The notes under the pieces: generated by a model | The model's database searches: none | Told to the model about the DNA's origin: nothing | The model's input: the letters and a program-made list of their open reading frames with translations, nothing else | Shown here: positions 32,310 to 41,162 of the stretch, in pieces | Layout: the number at the start of each line of letters is the position of its first letter | Numbering within the stretch: the first letter of the stretch is position 1 | Position numbers and translations under genes: made by a program | NCBI RefSeq assembly: GCF_018263855.1 | Contig: NZ_CP073318.1 | Span: 7,254,001-7,318,000 of the forward strand | Length of the DNA stretch: 64,000 nucleotides | Origin: Kutzneria sp. CA-103260 | Lineage (GTDB): Bacteria; Actinomycetota; Actinomycetes; Mycobacteriales; Pseudonocardiaceae | Direction: 5' to 3'

Positions 32310-33800
32310 ATGGCGGTCATGGCCCACGACACCACGATCGCCGCGCTGCTCGCCGCCTTCGACGACCACCGCGACCGGGTCGCCATCCGGCACGCCGGCG
32401 GCGAGTGGACGTACGGCGAGCTTCGGGACCGGATCTACCGCACGGCCCGGGTGCTGCGAGCCAACGGGCTCCGCCGGGGAGATGTCGTCGCGCTGCTCAC
32501 CGGGAACCGGCCCGAGACCTACGTCCTGCGCTACGCGGCCAACACCCTCGGCTGCTGCGTCACGGTGCTGTACGACGACCTCGCCCCCTCCCTGCTGGCG
32601 GAGATGCTGCGCACCGCCGAGGCCGCCGCGCTGGTGTACGACGCCGACCGCCACACCGGCGAAGCGCGAGAAGTGCTCGCCGAAGTTCCCGGCGTCACGG
32701 GACTCTCATTGGACGAAGCGACCGAAGCCGAATCAGCGAAGCCGATTCCGGTGCAGGCGCGGCCCGAGGACCTGGCGTCGATCCAGTTCACCGGCGGCAG
32801 CACGGGAGTCCCGAAGGGAATTCCCCGTCAGGCCAAGCTGCCGGGCTACCTCACGCCGGCGGCCCTGGCCGCTTGGACGGACGCGGTGCAACTGCTGTGC
32901 ACGCCGATCGGGCATCTCGGTGGCACCCTGTCCGGGGTCGTGCTCGCCGCCGGCGGCCGTGTCGTGCTGCACGAGCGGTTCGACGCCGGCGAGGTGCTGG
33001 CCGCCATCGAGCGGGAACAGGTCTCGTTCCTCTGGCTGCCGCCCCGCCTGCTGCACCAACTGCTGGACCACCCGGCGCTGGCCACGACCGACACCGCCAG
33101 CTTGCGGTCGATCGCGCTCGGCGGCTCGGCCAGCACCCCGCACCGGGTCGCCGAGGCGATCGAGCGGTTCGGCCCGATCGTCGCCCAGGGCTACGGGACC
33201 AACGAGGCGGCGCAGATCACCTGGCTGACCCCGCGGGAGCACGAGCGGCCGGAGCTGATCTCCACGGTGGGCCGGCCGGTGCCGGGCATCGAGCTGACGA
33301 TCCGCGACGCCGCGGGCGATCCGACCGACGGCACCGGGGAGATCTGGGTTCGCGGCCCGGGTGTGATGACCGGCTACCACCGCCGGCCGGAGCTCACCGA
33401 GCAGGTGCTTCGGGACGGCTGGTTCCACACCGGCGACCTCGGCCACCTGGACGCCGAGGGCTACCTGACGATCGTCGGGCGCAGCAAGGACGTGATCCTG
33501 GCGGCCAACGGCCACGTCTACCCGTCGGCCATCGAGGACGTCCTGCTGCGTCACCCGGCCATCGCCGACGTGATCGTCTTCGGGGTCACCGACGGGAGCC
33601 GTGACGAGCACGTGCACGCGGCCGTGGTCACGGCTCCCGGCAGCACCTTGTCGGAGGACGAGGTGATCCGGTGGGTTGGGCGGGAACGGGGCGCGGCCTA
33701 CGCGCCGGAAGTGGTGACGTTCCTGGACGAGCTGCCGCAGACCGGCAGCCACAAGCCGGACCGCCGCGCGCTCCGCCAGCTGCTCGCGGAGCGCGGCTGA
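32310..33800 (+). CDS. AMP-dependent acyl-CoA synthetase/ligase
   Basis: A 496-residue ANL-superfamily enzyme. The P-loop A3 motif is FTGGSTGVPKG (residues about 159-169), A5 is YGTNEAA, A7 is GWFHTGDLG, A8 is GRSKDVI, and the C-terminal catalytic lysine is in TGSHKPDR near residue 481. It activates a carboxylic acid as an adenylate and forms a CoA thioester, or loads a carrier protein. The ATG at 32310 is followed three codons later by a second ATG (32319), and neither has a strong ribosome-binding site. It is divergent from MerR and convergent with a P450. The substrate is unknown. Confidence 0.88.
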   Translation: MAVMAHDTTIAALLAAFDDHRDRVAIRHAGGEWTYGELRDRIYRTARVLRANGLRRGDVVALLTGNRPETYVLRYAANTLGCCVTVLYDDLAPSLLAEMLRTAEAAALVYDADRHTGEAREVLAEVPGVTGLSLDEATEAESAKPIPVQARPEDLASIQFTGGSTGVPKGIPRQAKLPGYLTPAALAAWTDAVQLLCTPIGHLGGTLSGVVLAAGGRVVLHERFDAGEVLAAIEREQVSFLWLPPRLLHQLLDHPALATTDTASLRSIALGGSASTPHRVAEAIERFGPIVAQGYGTNEAAQITWLTPREHERPELISTVGRPVPGIELTIRDAAGDPTDGTGEIWVRGPGVMTGYHRRPELTEQVLRDGWFHTGDLGHLDAEGYLTIVGRSKDVILAANGHVYPSAIEDVLLRHPAIADVIVFGVTDGSRDEHVHAAVVTAPGSTLSEDEVIRWVGRERGAAYAPEVVTFLDELPQTGSHKPDRRALRQLLAERG

Positions 33801-33806
33801 GGCCCG

Positions 33807-35018
33807 TCACCAGGTGACCGGCAGCTCGTGGACGCCGTAGATGTTCATGTCGGTGCGCAGCTTCACCTCCGCGGCCGGGATGGCGAGGGCCAACGTGGGG
33901 AAGCGACGCAGCAGGCCGTCGAAGCCGGCGCGCATCTCGATGCGGGCCAACTGCTGGCCGAGGCACTGGTGCGGGCCGTGGCCGAAGGAGAGGTGGCCGC
34001 GGGCCTTGCGGTGCACGTCGAGGGTGTCGGCGTCGTCGAAGCGCTGGGGGTCGTGCCCGGCGGCGAGCAGGGAGACGACGACGGTGGAGCCCTTGGTGAT
34101 GGTCTCGCCGCCGACCTCGATGTCCTCCGTGGCGTAGCGCAGAAATGCGTCGGCGACGGCCAGGTAGCGCATGAGCTCCTCGACGGCCTCGGGCATCAGC
34201 TCGGGGTTGGCGCGCAGCTCGGCCAGCTGATCGGGGTGCTCCAGCAGGGCGAAGGTGCCGAGGGCGAGCATGTTGGCGGTGGTCTCGTGGCCGGCGAGCA
34301 GCAGCAGGAAGGCGATGCCGATCAGCTCCTCGACGCTCAACTCCTCGTCGCGGGCCAGGTCGGACAGCAGGTCCTCGCCGGGCTCGGTCCGCTTGCCGAC
34401 GATCAGCTGGGCCAGGTAGGAGGTCAGCGCGTTCCAGGCGGCCATCTTCTCGTCCAGCGACTGGTCCTTGACCATGAACTGGGCGGAGTTGGCCTGGAAG
34501 GTGTCCCGGTCCGCGTAGGGCACGCCGAGCATCTCGCAGATCACCAGCGACGGCACCGGCAGCGCGAACGCCTTGACCAGGTCGACCGGCGCGGTCATGG
34601 CGGCCAGCCGGTCCAGCTGCCGCTCCACGACCTCGACGATGTGCTCCTCCAGGGCCTTCATCCGCCGGACGGTGAAGGCCCCGATGAGCTTGCGCCGCAG
34701 GCGGGAGTGGTCCAGCCCGTCCATGGCGATGAACAGGCCCGGCGTCTGCGGGGACGGCTCGGTCGCGGGCGGCATGCCCGGGGTCTCCCACGGCACGTGC
34801 AGCACCCCGAGGTCCTGCCGGGAGCTGAACCGGGTGTCGGCCAGCACCTGGCGGACGGCGTCGTAGCCGGTGACCAGCCAGCCCTCATGGCCGTCGGGGA
34901 ACACCAGCGGGCTGACGGGGCGGGCCGAGCGCAGCCGGGTGATCGCCCGGGGCGGGTCGAACGGGCCGGCGTCGCGGTTCATGGGCAGGCCCTGCGGGAC
35001 GGGAACCGCTTGAGTCAT
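33807..35018 (-). CDS. Cytochrome P450 (CYP105-like)
   Basis: A 403-residue soluble P450. The I-helix motif is AGHETTANMLALG, the ExxR is in EELMRYL, and the haem loop is FGHGPHQCLGQQLARIEM. The start TQAVPVPQGLPM and these blocks resemble actinomycete CYP105 enzymes, which hydroxylate macrolides, statins and other secondary metabolites. The ATG at 35018 follows GGAAGG. It diverges from an AfsR-like regulator. The intergenic region holds two GTGTCAG heptamers 22 bp apart, oriented toward this gene, so that regulator may control it. Confidence 0.93.
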   Translation of the reverse strand: MTQAVPVPQGLPMNRDAGPFDPPRAITRLRSARPVSPLVFPDGHEGWLVTGYDAVRQVLADTRFSSRQDLGVLHVPWETPGMPPATEPSPQTPGLFIAMDGLDHSRLRRKLIGAFTVRRMKALEEHIVEVVERQLDRLAAMTAPVDLVKAFALPVPSLVICEMLGVPYADRDTFQANSAQFMVKDQSLDEKMAAWNALTSYLAQLIVGKRTEPGEDLLSDLARDEELSVEELIGIAFLLLLAGHETTANMLALGTFALLEHPDQLAELRANPELMPEAVEELMRYLAVADAFLRYATEDIEVGGETITKGSTVVVSLLAAGHDPQRFDDADTLDVHRKARGHLSFGHGPHQCLGQQLARIEMRAGFDGLLRRFPTLALAIPAAEVKLRTDMNIYGVHELPVTW

Positions 35019-35067
35019 CGGACTTTCCTTCCGTGGTGGGTGCTAACGACAACTCTGGCCGCTGGCG

Positions 35068-35096
35068 CTGACACGAAACCGCCATGGCCCTGACAC
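35068..35096 (-). promoter_or_regulatory. SARP/BTAD-type direct repeats (22-bp phase)
   Basis: On the minus strand GTGTCAG occurs at 35096-35090 and 35074-35068, exactly 22 bp (two helical turns) apart, each followed by G/C-GC. The same heptamer recurs at 11-bp phase before the exporter gene. Phased heptamers are the known recognition form of SARP proteins. Confidence 0.5.
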
Positions 35097-35118
35097 CGCC
35101 CGTGGCAAAATCGGCCGC

Positions 35119-38100
35119 GTGCAGATCGGGATGCTCGGACCGTTCGAGGTTCGCACGGATGACGGCGTTCTCGCCGACGTTCCGGGCGCCCGGCTGCGCG
35201 GACTGCTGGCCGCCCTCGCGCTGGAACCGGGGCACGTGGTCCCGAAGGCGGCGCTGGTCGACTGGATCTGGGGCGAGAACCCGCCGGCTGACGCGGCGAA
35301 TGCCTTGCAGCGCCTGGTTTCCCGGCTGCGCAAGGTGCTGCCGGACGGCCTGGTCGACGGGCAGCCCACCGGCTACCGCCTGACCGTGGACCCGGACGCC
35401 GTGGACGCCGTGCGGTTCGAACGCCTCGTCGGCCGGGCCCGCGACGACGAGGATCCGCGACGGCTGCGTGAGGCCCTGACCCTGTGGCGCGGCGCGGCCA
35501 TGCAGGACATCGGCCTCCAGGACAGCGCCGCCTTCGACGCGGCGGTCACGCGGCTCGAAGCCCTGCGCCTGACGGCGTTGGAGGACCGGTTCGACGCGGA
35601 AACCGGCCCGGAGCAGGTCACGGAGCTGATCGACCTGGTGGCCGCGCATCCGATGCGGGAACGGCTGGTGGCCGCGCTGATCCGGGCGCTGGCCGCGACC
35701 GGCCGTGACGCCGAAGCGCTGCAGGTGTTCCAGCGGACCCGGGAAACCCTGGCCGACACGCTGGGCGTCGACCCCTCGCCGGAGCTGTCCGCCGTGCACG
35801 TCGCGTTGCTGCGGGGCGAACTCGGCCGGCGGCCGGAGACCCGCAAGACCAACCTGCGGGCCGAGCTGACCAGCTACGTCGGCAAGGACGCCGATGTCGC
35901 CGCGGTCCGGGAGCTCATCGCCGGGCACCGGCTCACCACCCTGATCGGGCCGGGCGGCACGGGCAAGACCCGGCTGGCCACCGAGACCGTGCGCACCCTG
36001 CTCGGCGACCTGCCGGACGGGGCGTGGCTGGTGGAGCTCGCGCCCGTCGAGGGCGACGTGGCCCAGGCGACGCTGACCGCCCTCGGCCAGCGGGATTCGC
36101 TGCTCGACGACGACCCGGACACGGAGCCGACCGACCGGGTCGTGGCGGCCGTCCGCGACCGGGAGATGCTGCTGATCCTGGACAACTGCGAGCACGTGAT
36201 CGAGTCGGCGGCCGAGTTCGCCCACCGGGCGCTCGGCGAGTGCCGGCGGCTGCGGATCCTCGCGACCAGCCGGGAACCCCTCGGCATCACCGGCGAGGCG
36301 CTGTGGGCCGTCGCCCCGCTGGTCCTGCCGGCGGACGACGCCGAGCCGGCGGAGATCGAGGCCGCCCCGGCCGTCCAGCTGCTGCGGGACCGAGCCGCCG
36401 CCGTACGCCCGGATCTCGCCACCGACGCCGCCACGCTGGCCCGGGTCTGCCGGGCGCTGGACGGCATGCCGCTGGCCATCGAGCTGGCCGCCGCCCGGCT
36501 GCGCACCATGTCCCTGGACCAGCTGGCCACCCGGCTCGACGACCGCTTCCGGCTGCTGACCGGCGGCAGCCGGACCGCGCTGCCCCGGCACCGGACGCTG
36601 CGGGCGGTGATCGACTGGAGTTGGGACCTGCTCTCCGAGGAGGAGCGGGTGGTGCTGCGCCGGCTCTCGGTGTTCGCCGGCGGCGCGAGCCTGGAGGCGG
36701 CGGAACGGATCTGCTCCGAGGATGCGCTGGACCTGCTGACGGCGTTGACCGAGAAGTCGTTGGTGGTGACCACGGGCGACCGCTACCGGATGCTCGGCAC
36801 CATCAAGGAGTACGCCCGGCAGCGCCTCGACGAGGCCGGCGAGGCGGATCTGGCCCGCCGCGCGCACCTCGCGTACTTCACCGAGCTCGCCGAGACCGCG
36901 GAGCCACGGCTGCGCAGCACCGAGCAGGTGGAGTGGCTGACCATGCTGGCGCGCGAACACGACAACATCTCAGCCGCGATGCGCGGTGCGATCACCGCCG
37001 GGGACGCGCAGGGCGCGATGCGCCTCGCAGCCGCCGCCACCTGGTACTGGTGGCTCGGCGGGCACAAGGCCGAGGGCAATGACCTGATCATGGCGGCCAC
37101 CGCCGTGCCCGGCGAGGTGTCCGACGAGATCCGGGCCCTGGTCTACGTCTATGTGGCGCAGTTCGTGGTCTCCGGGCGCAGCGACCAGTACGACGCCGCC
37201 GAGTGGATCCGCGCGGCCTACGACGTCAGCCGACGGGTCGACGACCACTTCCATCCAGCGGTGAAGTTCGCCGCCCCACTGGAACGTCTGTTGCGCTCGC
37301 CGGAAGGTTCCCTGACGGCGTTCGAACCGCTGCTGGCCGACGACAATCCGTGGGTGCGTGGCATTGCCCGGCTCCAGCTGGGCAAGCAGCGCGTCCTGTT
37401 CGGCGACGGCGGGCCGGAGGCCGACGCGCACCTGGAGAAAGCGCTGGCCGAGCTGCGCGCGGTCGGTGAGCGGTGGGCGATCTCGTTCGCCCTGATCGAG
37501 CTGGCCGAGCGGGTCGCCATGCGTGGCGAGCTCGCCGCGGCGTGCGAGCACTACGAGCAGGCTGTCACCGTCGTGACCGAGATCGGCGCGATCGAGGACG
37601 TCGTGGGCATGCGGTCGCGGCAGGCGCGACTGTACTGGCTGATGGGCGACAAGGAGTCGAGCGCGGCGGCGGTGGCCGAGGCTCGGCGGTGCGCCGACCG
37701 GGTCGCGTGGCCGAACGCGCTGGCCGAGTTGGCCCTGACCGAGGCCGAGCTCGCACGCTGGGACGGCGACGCGGCGCGGGCGCGGCGGCAGCTCGACGTT
37801 GCGAAGGCCACCCTGGGCAGCGCCGCCGAGCGGGCCAACTACCGGACGTCGGCCCACGACTTGCTCGGTTATCTCGCCGACGACGTCAACGAGGCCCGCG
37901 AGCACCGAGTCGAGGCTTTCCGGGCCGCGCACGAGATCGGCAACGCCCCCATGGTCGCCCAGCTCCTGGTCGGCGTGGCGGATCTGGCCCTGCGCCAGGG
38001 ACAGCACGAGCAGGCCGTCCGCCTGCTCGCCGCCAGCGCTCGCGTGCGTGGCCTGCCGGCCCCCGGCCACCCAGACGTCGCCCGGATCGAGCAGGCCGCG

Positions 38101-38193
38101 CGGCGTCATCTCGGCGACGCGCTGTTCACCGCCGCGACCCAGCAGGGAGCGTTGGCGGACTGGCACGAGTTGGCCGCTGTCACGCTCGGCTGA
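35119..38193 (+). CDS. AfsR-like regulator: OmpR-type HTH, BTAD, ATPase, TPR
   Basis: A 1024-residue transcriptional regulator. The OmpR-type DNA-binding domain spans residues about 1-85 (MLGPFEVRTDDGVLADVPG onward) and the bacterial activation domain about 90-235. A STAND/NB-ARC-like ATPase follows, with Walker A GPGGTGKTRLA near residue 280 and Walker B MLLILDNCEH. Helical repeats fill the rest. It resembles large SARP-type activators of secondary metabolism. The GTG at 35119 is used, with an ATG at 35131 as alternative. Phased GTGTCAG repeats flank the gene in the P450 and exporter promoters, a likely local regulon. Confidence 0.9.
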   Translation: MQIGMLGPFEVRTDDGVLADVPGARLRGLLAALALEPGHVVPKAALVDWIWGENPPADAANALQRLVSRLRKVLPDGLVDGQPTGYRLTVDPDAVDAVRFERLVGRARDDEDPRRLREALTLWRGAAMQDIGLQDSAAFDAAVTRLEALRLTALEDRFDAETGPEQVTELIDLVAAHPMRERLVAALIRALAATGRDAEALQVFQRTRETLADTLGVDPSPELSAVHVALLRGELGRRPETRKTNLRAELTSYVGKDADVAAVRELIAGHRLTTLIGPGGTGKTRLATETVRTLLGDLPDGAWLVELAPVEGDVAQATLTALGQRDSLLDDDPDTEPTDRVVAAVRDREMLLILDNCEHVIESAAEFAHRALGECRRLRILATSREPLGITGEALWAVAPLVLPADDAEPAEIEAAPAVQLLRDRAAAVRPDLATDAATLARVCRALDGMPLAIELAAARLRTMSLDQLATRLDDRFRLLTGGSRTALPRHRTLRAVIDWSWDLLSEEERVVLRRLSVFAGGASLEAAERICSEDALDLLTALTEKSLVVTTGDRYRMLGTIKEYARQRLDEAGEADLARRAHLAYFTELAETAEPRLRSTEQVEWLTMLAREHDNISAAMRGAITAGDAQGAMRLAAAATWYWWLGGHKAEGNDLIMAATAVPGEVSDEIRALVYVYVAQFVVSGRSDQYDAAEWIRAAYDVSRRVDDHFHPAVKFAAPLERLLRSPEGSLTAFEPLLADDNPWVRGIARLQLGKQRVLFGDGGPEADAHLEKALAELRAVGERWAISFALIELAERVAMRGELAAACEHYEQAVTVVTEIGAIEDVVGMRSRQARLYWLMGDKESSAAAVAEARRCADRVAWPNALAELALTEAELARWDGDAARARRQLDVAKATLGSAAERANYRTSAHDLLGYLADDVNEAREHRVEAFRAAHEIGNAPMVAQLLVGVADLALRQGQHEQAVRLLAASARVRGLPAPGHPDVARIEQAARRHLGDALFTAATQQGALADWHELAAVTLG

Positions 38194-38197
38194 GGCC

Positions 38198-38218
38198 GTG
38201 TCAGGGCTGTGTCAGGGC
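38198..38218 (+). promoter_or_regulatory. SARP/BTAD-type direct repeats (11-bp phase)
   Basis: GTGTCAGGGC is repeated at 38198-38207 and 38209-38218, a phase of 11 bp. The second copy ends 20 bp before the exporter ATP-binding gene's ATG, with a possible -10 (CAGATT) at 38226-38231. The heptamer is the one found before the P450. Confidence 0.55.
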
Positions 38219-38238
38219 AGCCGCGCAGATTAGGCGGC

Positions 38239-39177
38239 ATGTCAAGTTCAGCGATAACGGCTTCAGGCCTGAGAAAGTCCTACGGCGGCAAGGTCGTGCT
38301 CGACGGCATCGACCTGGACGTGCCGACCGGCTCGATCTTCGCGCTGCTCGGCCCGAACGGGGCCGGCAAGACCACCGCCGTGAACGTGCTGACCACGTTG
38401 CTGTCGATGGACAGCGGCACGGCGCGGGTCGGCGGCCACGACGTCGTGACCGAGACCAGGAAGGTCCGTTCGGCCATCGGCGTCACCGGCCAGTTCGCCG
38501 CCGTGGACGAGCTGCTGACCGGCCGCGAGAACCTGCGGCTGATGGCCGACCTGCACCACCTCAAGGACCGCTCGGTCGTCGAGGATCTGTTGCGACGCTT
38601 CGATTTGCTGGAGGCGGCCGAGATGCGCGCGGTGGCGTACTCCGGCGGCATGCGGCGCAAGCTCGATCTGGCCATGACCCTGGTCGGCCGGCCGCGGATC
38701 ATCTTCCTGGACGAGCCGACCACCGGCCTCGACCCGCGCAGCCGCCGCACCATGTGGACCATCGTGCGCGAGCTGGTGGCCGACGGCATGACCATCTTCC
38801 TGACCACCCAGTACCTGGAGGAGGCCGACCAGCTGGCCGACCGGATCGCCGTGCTGGACCAGGGAAAGCTGGTCGCCGAGGGCACCCCCGAGCAGCTCAA
38901 GCGGCGTATCCCCGGCGGCCACGTGCAGCTTCGCTTCGGCGGCGCCACGCAGCTGAGCGCCGCCGCCCGTGTGCTGCCCGGCTCCACTCCCGACGAGGAC
39001 GGCCTGGTGCTGCGGGTGCCCAGCGACGGCGGCAACAAGTCGCTGCGGTCGCTGCTGGACCGGCTCGACGAGTACGCCATCGACGTCGAGGAGTTCACCG
39101 TGCACCTGCCCGACCTCGACGACGTCTTCCTGGCCCTGACCGGCCACGCCAGCGCCCCGGAGGTGGCCGCGCCATGA
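38239..39177 (+). CDS. ABC exporter ATP-binding protein (DrrA-like)
   Basis: A 312-residue ABC ATPase. Walker A is GPNGAGKTT, the signature YSGGMRRKLDLAM, Walker B RIIFLDEPTTGLD, followed by an H-loop region TTQYLEEADQLADRIAVL. The C-terminal tail resembles daunorubicin-resistance DrrA-type exporters. The ATG at 38239 is preferred to an upstream GTG-type start because phased repeats and a promoter occupy that space. It overlaps the permease by 4 bp. With the permease it forms an exporter, probably for a drug or secondary metabolite, under the upstream AfsR-like regulator. Confidence 0.92.
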   Translation: MSSSAITASGLRKSYGGKVVLDGIDLDVPTGSIFALLGPNGAGKTTAVNVLTTLLSMDSGTARVGGHDVVTETRKVRSAIGVTGQFAAVDELLTGRENLRLMADLHHLKDRSVVEDLLRRFDLLEAAEMRAVAYSGGMRRKLDLAMTLVGRPRIIFLDEPTTGLDPRSRRTMWTIVRELVADGMTIFLTTQYLEEADQLADRIAVLDQGKLVAEGTPEQLKRRIPGGHVQLRFGGATQLSAAARVLPGSTPDEDGLVLRVPSDGGNKSLRSLLDRLDEYAIDVEEFTVHLPDLDDVFLALTGHASAPEVAAP

Positions 39178-39917
39178 GCACCGACGCCCTGATCATGTTG
39201 CGCCGCAACGTGAAGCACACCCTGCGCAACCCCGTCACGCTGTTCAACGCGATCTTCATGCCGATCATCATGATGCTGATGTTCGTGTACGTCCTCGGCG
39301 GCGCGTTCGACGTCGGCGGTGACTACGTCGACTACGCCACCCCCGGCATGATCATGATGGCCATCACCTACGGCCTGAGCGCCACCGCCGTGTCGGTCAG
39401 CTCCGACATGACCAAGGGAATCATCAACCGTTTCAAGGTGATGGACGTCTCCCGGGGAGCCGTGCTGACCGGGCACGTCGTGTCCACCGTGGCCCGAACC
39501 GCCTTCGCCGTCGCCGCGATCATCGGCATCGCCCTGCTGTTCGGCTTCCACCCCAACGGGTCCTTTGTGGACTGGCTGGCCGCCGCCGGTGTGCTGCTGC
39601 TGTTGATCATCGCCGTCAGCTGGCTCACCGTCGCCTTCGGCCTCGGCGCGCGGTCGGTCGAGGCCGCCGGCTTCTTCGCCGTGCCCCTGATCATGCTGCC
39701 GTTCTTCAGCAGCGCCATCGTGCCGGCCGCCAAGATGGGCCCCGGCATCCGGGAGTTCGCCCAGTACCAGCCGTTCACCGCGATCATCGAGTCCGTCCGC
39801 GGCTTCCTCACCGGCGTCCCCGCCCCCGGCCAGACCATCGCCGCCCTCGCCTGGTCGCTGGCCATCGCCGTCGCCGGCTACCTCTGGGCCCGTGCCCAGT
39901 TCGCCAAGCGGGCCTGA
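39174..39917 (+). CDS. ABC-2 type exporter permease (DrrB-like)
   Basis: A 247-residue membrane protein with about six membrane segments (for example IFMPIIMMLMFVYVLGGAF and VAAIIGIALLFGF) and the ABC-2 signature region near PLIMLPFFSSAIVP. Its ATG overlaps the ATPase stop (ATGA), so the two are co-translated at matched levels. It pairs with the DrrA-like ATPase as an efflux pump. The substrate is unknown; the neighbouring P450 and regulator suggest a secondary metabolite. Confidence 0.92.
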   Translation: MSTDALIMLRRNVKHTLRNPVTLFNAIFMPIIMMLMFVYVLGGAFDVGGDYVDYATPGMIMMAITYGLSATAVSVSSDMTKGIINRFKVMDVSRGAVLTGHVVSTVARTAFAVAAIIGIALLFGFHPNGSFVDWLAAAGVLLLLIIAVSWLTVAFGLGARSVEAAGFFAVPLIMLPFFSSAIVPAAKMGPGIREFAQYQPFTAIIESVRGFLTGVPAPGQTIAALAWSLAIAVAGYLWARAQFAKRA

Positions 39918-39997
39918 CGCCGCTGCCGTCGGCCAGGTTTCAGACTGGGCGATAATGGGGACAAAAGGTGCGAACAGCATCGGAGAGGAGCGGCGTC

Positions 39998-40144
39998 ATG
40001 GCGTCCATCTGGCGGCGGATCACCGACTTCCTGCGCAGTCCCCAGGGCCGCAGGCTGACCGAGCAGGTGACGCGGGCCGCGAGCGATCCCCGCAACCAGC
40101 AGCGGGCCCGCGAGGCGCTTCAGCGCCTGCGCAAACGCCGGTGA
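39998..40144 (+). CDS. 48-residue basic protein, unknown function
   Basis: A short, highly basic frame beginning MASIWRRITDFLRSPQG and ending LQRLRKRR, preceded by GGAGAGGAG at 39982-39990, eight bases before the ATG. Tiny proteins of this pattern (amphipathic start, Arg-rich tail) recur in actinomycetes, but I know no function. It stands 80 bp after the exporter permease and 45 bp before a VOC gene. The strong ribosome-binding site and coding-like third-position GC support it as real. Confidence 0.6.
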   Translation: MASIWRRITDFLRSPQGRRLTEQVTRAASDPRNQQRAREALQRLRKRR

Positions 40145-40189
40145 CATTGCGGACCGTACCTGTCCGCAATGCCTTCTAGGGTGGTGCTC

Positions 40190-40561
40190 ATGGACATCAA
40201 GATCGAGCTCGTGATCCTGCCCGTGACCGACGTCGACCGGGCTCGGGACTTCTACGTCGACCAGGTCGGCTTCCACCTCGACCACGACCACACGGTCAGC
40301 GAGGAGGTCCGCTTCGTGCAGCTGACCCCGCCCGGCTCGGCCTGCTCGATCGCCTTCGGCAAGGGCCTGACCGACGCCGCCCCGGGCTCGGTCAAGGGCC
40401 TGCAGGCCGTGGTCGAGGACGCCGACAAGGTCCGGGCCGAGCTGGCCGGCCGGGGCGTCGAGATCAGCGAGGTCCAGGACCTGGCCTGGGGCCGCTTCGC
40501 CGAGTTCGACGACCCGGACGGCAACCACTGGGCCCTCCAGCAGATCGTCCGCCCGTCCTAG
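40190..40561 (+). CDS. VOC-superfamily (glyoxalase-like) protein
   Basis: A 123-residue VOC-fold protein: IELVILPVTDVDRARDFYVDQVGF at the front (split here at position 20 or so by strand 2) and AEFDDPDGNHWALQQI at the end, the standard second-module metal/ligand region. The ATG at 40190 (MDIKIEL) is preferred over 40169 because it gives the family N-terminus. Members of this type are mostly uncharacterised dioxygenase-like or small-molecule-binding proteins. It may share a transcript with the 48-residue gene upstream. Confidence 0.83.
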   Translation: MDIKIELVILPVTDVDRARDFYVDQVGFHLDHDHTVSEEVRFVQLTPPGSACSIAFGKGLTDAAPGSVKGLQAVVEDADKVRAELAGRGVEISEVQDLAWGRFAEFDDPDGNHWALQQIVRPS

Positions 40562-40568
40562 CCCTTGG

Positions 40569-40595
40569 TGTCACAACCCGGCGGGCTGTCCGGTC
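40569..40595 (+). promoter_or_regulatory. Candidate ECF41-type promoter before the AhpD-like gene
   Basis: TGTCACA (40569-40575), a 16-base spacer and GGTC (40592-40595) closely match the promoter form associated with ECF41 sigma factors (TGTCACA, about 16 bases, CGTC), whose usual targets include carboxymuconolactone-decarboxylase-type genes. One base of the -10 differs. No ECF41 gene is in the window. Confidence 0.4.
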
Positions 40596-40632
40596 TTTAG
40601 TACGGACCGTCAGCACTGCTGGGGAGGAACCC

Positions 40633-41106
40633 ATGAACCCGCGCCTGGACCTGTACCGCAACCCCGTCTCGTCCAAGGTGCTCAAGCACCTGTACGCGGC
40701 CAGCAAGGCGCTGGCCGACTCCACGCTGCCGCACACCGTGCAGCGGCTGGTGGAGATCCGCGCCAGCCAGATCAACGGCTGCGGCTTCTGCACCGACATG
40801 CACACGAAGGACGCCGCCCACGCCGGCGAGACCTCCGTGCGCCTCAACCTGGTCGCCGCCTGGCGCGAGGCCACCGTCTTCACCGAGGCCGAGCGGGCTG
40901 CCCTGGAGCTCACCGAGCAGGGCACCCGCATCGCCGACGCCGCCGGCGGCGTCACCGACGACGCCTGGGCCAACGCCGCCAAGCACTACGACGAGGACCA
41001 ACTTGCGGCGCTGGTCTCCCTGATCGCGGTGATCAACACCTACAACCGCGTCAACGTCATCAACCAGCAGCCGGCCGGCAGCTACGAGGTAGGCCAATTC
41101 GGCTGA
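40633..41106 (+). CDS. AhpD-like carboxymuconolactone decarboxylase-family protein
   Basis: A 157-residue, all-helical AhpD-fold protein with the redox motif C-G-F-C in RASQINGCGFCTDMHTKDA (residues about 44-62), including the conserved distal histidine. Such proteins are peroxidase-like disulphide enzymes or oxidative-stress proteins. The ATG at 40633 follows GGGGAGG. A promoter resembling the ECF41 type lies upstream. It is a single gene ending in a strong hairpin. Confidence 0.88.
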   Translation: MNPRLDLYRNPVSSKVLKHLYAASKALADSTLPHTVQRLVEIRASQINGCGFCTDMHTKDAAHAGETSVRLNLVAAWREATVFTEAERAALELTEQGTRIADAAGGVTDDAWANAAKHYDEDQLAALVSLIAVINTYNRVNVINQQPAGSYEVGQFG

Positions 41107-41122
41107 GCACCGACGCGAAGGC

Positions 41123-41146
41123 CCCCGCGGCCGGTGAGCCGCGGGG
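41123..41146. terminator. Bidirectional terminator between AhpD-like and immunity-like genes
   Basis: Nine-base arms CCCCGCGGC (41123-41131) and GCCGCGGGG (41138-41146) around a six-base loop, 17 bp past the AhpD-like stop and 17 bp past the leftward small gene's stop. Confidence 0.65.
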
Positions 41147-41162
41147 CCCGGACCACACCAGG

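Noticed and set aside
37473..39917. An 814-codon frame running through the AfsR-like and ABC ATPase genes
   Set aside because: Only its last 247 codons, from 39174, are real (the permease); the earlier part is an out-of-frame shadow of two well-supported genes.
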